A stretch of 64,000 bases of DNA, taken from NCBI GenBank assembly GCA_964059195.1, contig CAXKWD010000002.1, positions 50,494,923 through 50,558,922 on the forward strand, written 5' to 3'. Shown piece after piece: positions 60,901 through 64,000 of this stretch; within the stretch, counting starts at the first letter, position 1; each line of letters opens with the position of its first letter. Below the pieces are notes generated by a model, which ran no database searches, was not told where the DNA came from, and worked only from the letters and a program-made list of their open reading frames with translations. The translations under genes and the position numbers were made by a program. The DNA comes from Ectobius pallidus. Its lineage: Eukaryota > Arthropoda > Insecta > Blattodea > Ectobiidae.

Positions 60901-63900
60901 TTATCTTTCAATACAAAACATTCAATTCTTTAACAAATATGTAGCAGGGAAACAATGTGTTATGGAATGCATATCTTACCTAAAGTCACTGATGACGGAG
61001 CTTCTATCATCATGGATTGAATGTTGCTCAAAACTGCTGAGAGAACCAAGAGAACTGCAGCGGGAGAACATGAGTGGCGTTTCTTCAGCATAGTGATCTG
61101 TAGCTCCAAAAGTCACAACTTTACCTGAAATCATAAATGTTATTTGCATTTAGCACAAAGAAAACGTAATAAATATAATAGGTCAAGCTAGCGGACCCAA
61201 CTTTTCTCTGTTATGCCACTGGTCACAGAAGATACAAGCTGTGCAGAGGATACATCTGGCAAGTGATTACCAAAAGTACACACTTTTAATATCCATAAAA
61301 CAAAGGTTTTAAAGAGTGATATTATCAGAAATATTAGGTCTGTTTCTAAAGCTAAGTCATATACTGTCATGTACTATGAAGCCTGCGCACATTGTGAGCT
61401 GAAAAACGGCAATGAGTGCTTATGTCGCATAGTGAAACCGAGAATGTGCACATCTGTTGTGGTACAAGACATGCTTCCCATGAATTTACTTTAGGAATAA
61501 ACATATTGTTACTATCTGTATACTTAGAATTTTAACTGTTTCTTTTCTCATTGCAGCTTCTCAAACTAGGGTATAGTGCACAAACCAGTGATGTGAAACT
61601 TATAATCAAACTCACCTTCTCTGTCACTTCGATGCTGCTCTGATCGACCAACTGCCTCGTCTGCAGCAGAAGTGTTAGGATTGTCAGCATCCCTCTTCAC
61701 AGTAACTTTAATCTCACTTTCTGATGATGGCACATCCTCTGCCTTCACTTTTTCAGACTCATCCCTGTGAACTGCATCTGCTGACTGATTGGAGGTCTGC
61801 AGGGAGTTGTCCAAATTAGGAGGAACACTATTTAGTGAACTAAGAGAACTGACTCTTGAAAAGCATCCTGGAGTTCCTTCTTCACAATACTGTACGGGTT
61901 TCTCAGGTGACATAAGTCCGGAACTAAGACCAGATTGAAGCCTCTTTACAGGCTGTCTAGGAGCTGGTGGCAAAGCTTTCATCTGTGGTCCTTTCTCTGT
62001 GAAGTCTTTATCAAAATTAGATGCTACCTCAGAGTTGCTTGTATCATTTTCATCCACGCCCTTAGCAGCATTGTCTTCAACAGACTCATCTTTGGTGTAG
62101 TTTTCTGATGGTTTCTTTCCACCACTGTCTTCTGAGTGTGGTGTGGGTGGCTCGCAATGAAGATCTGACATTGAAGTCGCTGTCGAGAAGTTGTATGGGG
62201 TTTCATATGGAGTTCCCTCAGTGCAATATGTTTTTAAGGTGTCTTCATGGGCGTCAGTTCCATCATAATAGTTTCTGTCAGTTCTTTCTCTTTCCCGATT
62301 ACCCATTTGATGATTCTTTTCAAATTCTGCTTCCTCATCCTCTTCAGCATATTTCAAACTGTAATCTGTTGGCTGATCCAAGTCAGTTTCCGCATAATCT
62401 CCATAGACAACATTCATTTTCATATTTTTACTTACGTGGATATTTCCTTGATGTCTGTATGGGAAACCACGTCCTAAATCGTTCTGACTTTGCTTCCCTC
62501 TTAAAGCATTACTACTGTCCAATGTCTCGCTTCTTTCTCTATCACTTTCAGGTTTGACTTGTTTACTTTCTGTTGTGTCTGAAGGTTCTGCATCTCTTGC
62601 AGCAGTATTGTCTTCAACATACTTGAGACTGTAGTCTACTGGCTGTTCCTGAACTTCAGCATCATCATCATAAGCCAAATCAGAGTACTTTGTCCTTACT
62701 GCACAACTCTGCTGTTGGGTCGGATGTTGAAACTGTGGTCGATTACTGGAGTTACTGTAAGACCCTAAAGGACTGAAAGCTGATCTCGGACTATCGTACA
62801 GTAGATTCTTTGGCTGTTTTGGTAAACTGGAAGAATTCTTCGCTACTCCAGTGCTGTTTAATCTTTCACTTTCAGCATCTTCTCTCTCATTCGGGTGAAT
62901 GGCATCGGGCTGGTTTTCTGTGGAAGACTGGCACGATCCTACATGTCTCTCTCTTGACACACTGGGAGAAGCATTATTATTTTGCCCTGCAGGATCAGTA
63001 AAATTTGTTTCGTTAATCTGTTCTAATCTTGAGGGCTGGTATGTCAAGTCATGACCATTCTGTTGAGTATTGTCTTCATTGCTATGATCCAACGAAGGTG
63101 CTTTTCTACTTTCCTCCCTTTCTCTCATGGCATTGCAGTACCTTCGAAGAAACCTCCGGTCCGAGTTATCTCCTCCTGATATCTGAGAATTGATTCTGCC
63201 AGAGTCACTTAAGCTGCCAGTCAAACCCTGAGCCCCATTAGTTGGAGATATCTGCCCATAAGTCAATGGATTAATAACAGTTCTACTGACTCTCTCATAT
63301 ACTGTATCGGACAATGTGCTGGTGACAGAATCTCTGCTATCGGATCTTGCTACAGCTCCTCTGGAGTGATACTTAGATGACTGATGTGGAAACGGATGAC
63401 CCTGTGAATGGAACATTCTGCTGTGTCGTCTGTCTGCAGATGAGAAACAACGTTCTGTTGCCGAGAATACAAATTTGTCATCTCGTAATCCTATAGTAGA
63501 AGAAGAAGGTGATGTACTAGGTTCAATGTTGTCACAAGTTTCTGACAGACTCTGATCTAACTCTTGTTCTAAAGCACGTTGCTTGCGAACATACAGGCTT
63601 GGAAGGGCAGGAAGACCCAGGCCCTTTGCTGTGGAGTCAAGAGGGAAGTTGTTGTTTGGCTTTGCACTGAGTAGATTTTTCAGTGCTGCACTAGAGCCCA
63701 TGGATATCATCTTGTGCTTGGAGTGCACTAGACTCCTGAGCATGCTCACTGCACCCATTTCCCACAGTGCTCTCTGATCTTCAGGACACCGAGCAGACAG
63801 ATTCCACAGGGTTCCACATGCATTACTAACAATGGTCAAGCTTGGTGACTTCAGCTGTTGCAAAAGCACTTGTAGGCAGTTGTGCTCCCTAAGTATTGCC
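35491..63900 (-). CDS. APC: APC (adenomatous polyposis coli) tumour-suppressor homologue, 5'-incomplete
   Basis: Ten minus-strand exons in the window join in frame (61616-63900, 60980-61124, 58453-58619, 55583-55740, 54343-54578, 51618-51846, 49487-49771, 47351-47826, 43295-43440, 35491-40748), giving about 3127 residues. The oligomerisation domain and the first armadillo repeats lie beyond 64000. Order: last ARM repeats, two 15-aa beta-catenin repeats (PVDYSLKYVED, PTDYSLKYAEE), about eight 20-aa repeats (core FSRxSSLSSLS), three SAMP-type Axin-binding motifs, a Ser/Arg/Pro-rich basic region, several SxIP motifs and C-terminal VTTV. APC scaffolds the beta-catenin destruction complex and binds microtubules, EB1 and PDZ proteins (family knowledge). 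It is longer than human APC (2843 aa in total), mostly through the last exon. Confidence 0.95.
41871..42400. mobile_element. Mariner foldback element
   Basis: TA-flanked (41869-41870, 42401-42402), with ends reading GAGGGTCGTTCAAGTCAATC at both termini. The arms (about 41871-42070 and 42190-42400) are inverted copies. The minus strand of the right half encodes the start of a mariner transposase (VNIYVEQRVVMKFLV, then the HTH segment AIKPAEIYRRLQAQYG), truncated before the catalytic core. Confidence 0.85.
42600..43165. mobile_element. Inverted pair of mariner 3' ends
   Basis: The left part (42600-42870, minus) encodes the mariner C-terminus as TGIQKLVPQYDKCLSSSGEY with VEKYLN. The right part (about 42930-43165, plus) is a more decayed inverted copy sharing CACCTCAAGAAATGA and AGAATGACAGAG. 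No terminal duplication was found. Confidence 0.65.
43295..43440 (-). CDS. APC: APC exon: 20-aa repeat
   Basis: 146 nt; RFSTEDTPLKVSQAASLSSL followed by SVGDDEDEYNA. Acceptor TTTCCACAG, donor GTAAGT. Confidence 0.88.
43508..43670. repeat. Hairpin repeat
   Basis: Inverted arms of about 70 bp, including AACTTCACTTTTGATATAGT and its complement, with a spacer of about 25 bp. GGTATAGTTTACCTGTACTA also occurs near 52930, so the sequence is a dispersed repeat. Confidence 0.85.
43671..44405. other. Unassigned APC intron sequence
   Basis: AT-rich, with no gene or repeat ends recognised. Confidence 0.35.
44406..44651. mobile_element. MITE
   Basis: GGGTGCGTGGACAAAGAGAG with TTAAGTCCAC at the left matches, in inverse, the right end ending in GTGGACTTAACTCTCTTTGC and CTGCGCACCC. 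No clear target duplication. Confidence 0.7.
44750..44960 (-). mobile_element. Possible decayed tRNA-SINE
   Basis: The minus strand has a B-box-like AGGTTCGATCCTGG preceded, 45 bases upstream, by a weak A-box-like segment. The rest is unassigned. Confidence 0.3.
45068..45860 (+). mobile_element. 5'-truncated LINE, C-terminal part
   Basis: Starts just after the RT active site with TIEELGKTSGLIINQNKTKY, then YAYTYLGVEINSKGT, TLIRPVVSYAAESWTLN, LSWLGHVERMGKER, and ends KNWKRQDQERDAWKKIVKEA with KAHQGL and a stop near 45827. There are frameshifts near 45190 and 45660. It is antisense to APC. Confidence 0.82.
45953..46801. mobile_element. Pogo-like non-autonomous element 1
   Basis: TA-flanked (45951-45952, 46802-46803); the ends read CAGTAAAACCTCTCTATAAC and CAGTAAAACCTGTCTTAAAG. 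GGTGGTCTTTAA/GGTCGTT motifs repeat near both ends. No transposase is left. Confidence 0.85.
46813..47335. mobile_element. Pogo/Tigger-like element 2 with CENP-B-type remnant
   Basis: TA-flanked (46811-46812, 47336-47337); the ends read CAGCAGAACCCTGCTAATCC and CAACAGCACCCCGATAGTCC. Plus-strand pieces FNVGKAMISDWKKNR and VSDFDKDDEAVFVRFLQEKQ resemble the paired HTH/CENP-B domain of Tigger transposases. Several frameshifts make it inactive. Confidence 0.78.
47351..47826 (-). CDS. APC: APC exon: basic Pro-rich region plus 20-aa repeat
   Basis: 476 nt. A proline/arginine-rich part (KKIPPVIPGASVPVAPVRGR) is followed by TYATEGSPNTFSTRSSLSDL, a 20-aa repeat. Acceptor TGTTACAG, donor GTAAGA. A pogo-like element ends 15 bp from the exon edge (47335). 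Confidence 0.9.
47827..49486 (-). other. APC intron without recognised elements
   Basis: 1.66 kb, AT-rich. No gene, RNA or clear mobile element ends seen. Confidence 0.45.
49487..49771 (-). CDS. APC: APC exon: 20-aa repeat plus SAMP
   Basis: 285 nt, phase 0 on both sides. TYCTEGTPANISHAGSHSDL is a 20-aa repeat; DNDNILAECIQSGMPK at the end is a clear SAMP motif. Acceptor TTACTAG, donor GTAAAC. Confidence 0.9.
49772..51617 (-). other. APC intron with faint repeat pieces
   Basis: 1.85 kb. Near 50455-50560 there is a GGGACA/TGTCCC-rich patch that may be part of a MITE, and near 51185 a GACGGACTGACA motif like that at 25030. Nothing can be classified firmly. Confidence 0.4.
51618..51846 (-). CDS. 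APC: APC exon: basic Ser/Pro-rich linker with SxIP
   Basis: 229 nt; QRQSQYNITSGNKSSEPVRT leads to SPRPSGIPVKMANNSG, an SxIP-type EB1-binding motif in basic context, and ends PAKPSNYVE at donor GTAAGT. Confidence 0.87.
52098..52751. mobile_element. hAT-type non-autonomous element
   Basis: Flanked by an exact 8-bp duplication, GTTATGAC (52090-52097, 52752-52759). The ends read TAGACCTGGGATTTTAAGGC and TAGACCTGAGATTTTAGGCT. The interior is packed with AATGCCTATTTT/AAAGCCTATTTT-type repeats near both ends, typical subterminal arrays of hAT elements. No transposase. Confidence 0.88.
53560..54333. mobile_element. TIR element abutting an APC splice donor
   Basis: The ends read GTGGCATCCAGTGAGAGAGT plus GGGCT at both termini, flanked by AATT (53556-53559, 54334-54337). 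A partial third copy of the terminal motif lies at 53729-53755. The superfamily is not clear; an AATT duplication would be unusual. The right end lies at intron position +10 of the 54343 exon. Confidence 0.8.
54343..54578 (-). CDS. APC: APC exon: SAMP-like motif
   Basis: 236 nt; begins EVVGKPRPSNIPTGIHH, continues with a Glu-rich segment and DEDMLAACINIGMQNSR, a divergent SAMP-type Axin-binding motif (Gln for the usual Pro). The donor is GTATGA, and a transposon end lies at intron position +10. Confidence 0.87.
54579..55582 (-). other. APC intron with microsatellite
   Basis: Contains an (AAT)n microsatellite at about 54898-54935 and further AAT-rich sequence to 55050. ACAGTCAAACCTCCATATAT at 54623 looks like one end of a pogo-like element. 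Confidence 0.5.
55583..55740 (-). CDS. APC: APC exon: 20-aa repeat
   Basis: 158 nt; FKEEDTPVEFSRATSLSSLT is a 20-aa repeat, followed by IDDEPKISNDAMLK. Acceptor GTATAG, donor GTTTGT (non-consensus at +3). Confidence 0.88.
56911..57539 (+). mobile_element. Foldback (inverted-dimer) tRNA-SINE, Asn-like
   Basis: Two long inverted copies meet near 57220. The left (minus) holds tRNA-like 56941-57010; the right (plus) holds 57395-57465. Each has acceptor GTCATGG/TTATGAC, D-arm GCTCAATGGTAGAGC, anticodon stem TCAGC/GCTGG with loop GCGTTAA (GTT, Asn-like) and TTCAAATCC as B-box. The left copy lacks the last 45 bp of the tail present on the right (ATTAATATTCCAGACATGG and on). One exact 13-bp duplication, ACTTCAAGTGTAT, bounds the whole (56898-56910, 57540-57552). 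Confidence 0.87.
57715..58375 (+). mobile_element. LINE 3' end with C-terminal fragment
   Basis: DKFYKEHGKFQQYLHRFRII, then ADCKCGESEQSIN is the C-terminal GHG...HRF...CxCG segment of I/Jockey-type LINE proteins. A non-coding 3' region follows, ending in ATAAATAAATAG. It is antisense to APC. Confidence 0.7.
57932..57986. repeat. Perfect 55-bp palindrome
   Basis: Two 27-bp arms around a single A; the left arm begins GGATAAAACACACACATTTA. It lies within the LINE 3' region. Confidence 0.95.
58453..58619 (-). CDS. APC: APC exon: SGIVSPSELPDSP segment
   Basis: 167 nt. TSGIVSPSELPDSPTQTVPG matches the conserved stretch after a 20-aa repeat in vertebrate APC. Acceptor TTTTCACAG, donor GTAACA. Confidence 0.9.
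58620..59894 (-). other. APC intron segment, unassigned
   Basis: No gene or element ends recognised; 59120-59260 has imperfect ATGAATCA/TGATTCA repeats. Confidence 0.35.
59895..60675. mobile_element. Foldback element interrupted by a hAT MITE
   Basis: The outer arms are inverted copies: ATCCTATGCTGCCTAGG with CTTTCAACACTTTATG on the left (59914-59933 and 60430-60455), and AAAGTGTTGAAAAACCTAGG with CAGCATAGAATAAAGG on the right (60618-60655). The left arm is split by the hAT insertion at 59934-60429. Confidence 0.72.
59934..60429. mobile_element. hAT-type MITE
   Basis: Exact 8-bp duplication CCTAGGCC (59926-59933, 60430-60437). The ends read CAGGGCCGTCGCGTG and CAGGGCCGTTGCGTG. GGCGCCCGGGGC repeats lie near both termini. 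The centre is AT-rich and non-coding. Confidence 0.92.
60980..61124 (-). CDS. APC: APC exon: 20-aa repeat
   Basis: 145 nt, acceptor ATTTCAG, donor GTAAGA. Encodes YAEETPLMFSRCSSLGSLSS, an excellent 20-aa beta-catenin-binding repeat, then the acidic DDRSSVISDF. Too short to be obvious as an open frame; found by splice sites and reading frame. Confidence 0.9.
61125..61615 (-). other. APC intron, 491 bp
   Basis: Nothing recognised beyond the splice sites. Confidence 0.5.
61616..63900 (-). CDS. APC: APC exon: ARM end, 15-aa repeats, two 20-aa repeats
   Basis: Acceptor TTCACAG at 63901, donor GTGAGT below 61616. It opens AILREHNCLQVLLQQL and NACGTLWNLSARCPEDQRAL (final ARM repeats), then LPSLYVRKQRALEQELDQ. 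The 15-aa repeats lie near 62610-62660 and 62342-62385. The 20-aa repeats lie near 62175-62245 (EGTPYETPYNFSTATSMSDL) and 61826-61900 (EEGTPGCFSRVSSLSSLNS). It enters with one codon base and leaves with one. Confidence 0.93.
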
Positions 63901-64000
63901 CTGTGAAGAAAATAAAAACAAAATATGGTAACAATACAACACAATGATACACAGTTATCGATCAACCTACCAATAATTATTATACATAACGTATAAAATC

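Overview
The window is nuclear DNA from a large, repeat-rich insect genome. Genes are intron-bearing with GT-AG splice sites, introns run to kilobases, and the spacers are full of Tc1/mariner, pogo, hAT and Harbinger DNA elements, non-LTR (LINE) remnants and tRNA-derived SINEs. A polyneopteran such as a cockroach or relative is plausible, but that is inference; nothing here fixes the species.

Layout. (1) 1-6104: no host gene found; a mariner-derived element, a palindromic TA microsatellite and a degraded LINE. (2) 6105-9408, minus: a complete 3-exon p24 cargo-receptor gene (TMED7/TMED3 type, 212 aa). (3) 9581-20110: a 10.5-kb PIF/Harbinger transposon with matching 21-bp inverted termini and an ATA target duplication. 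Both of its genes are open: a spliced Myb/SANT-like protein (plus) and a spliced DDE nuclease (minus). Its interior is swollen by LINE fragments, mariner foldbacks, MITEs and a minisatellite. (4) 20362-21759, plus: a C11orf65/MFI-type protein. The Harbinger element lies exactly between the divergent 5' ends of the p24 gene and this gene, whose spacer without it would be only about 0.4 kb. (5) 21760-35490: intergenic repeats, including two retroposons built as inverted dimers of a tRNA-derived SINE, and two short duplicated exon-like segments. (6) 35491-63900, minus, continuing past the right edge: ten exons of APC (adenomatous polyposis coli). They run from the last armadillo repeats through 15-aa and 20-aa beta-catenin repeats and SAMP-type Axin sites to a 1752-codon last exon with basic repeats, SxIP motifs and a C-terminal VTTV. 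Its introns hold many further mobile elements.

The three host genes act in separate processes (ER-Golgi transport, mitochondrial dynamics, Wnt signalling and cytoskeleton). The most notable non-gene signals are the Harbinger insertion that splits a divergent promoter, and a recurring architecture in which two tRNA-derived SINE copies sit in inverted orientation inside one 13-14 bp target-site duplication (22588-22851, 27851-28275, 56898-57552).
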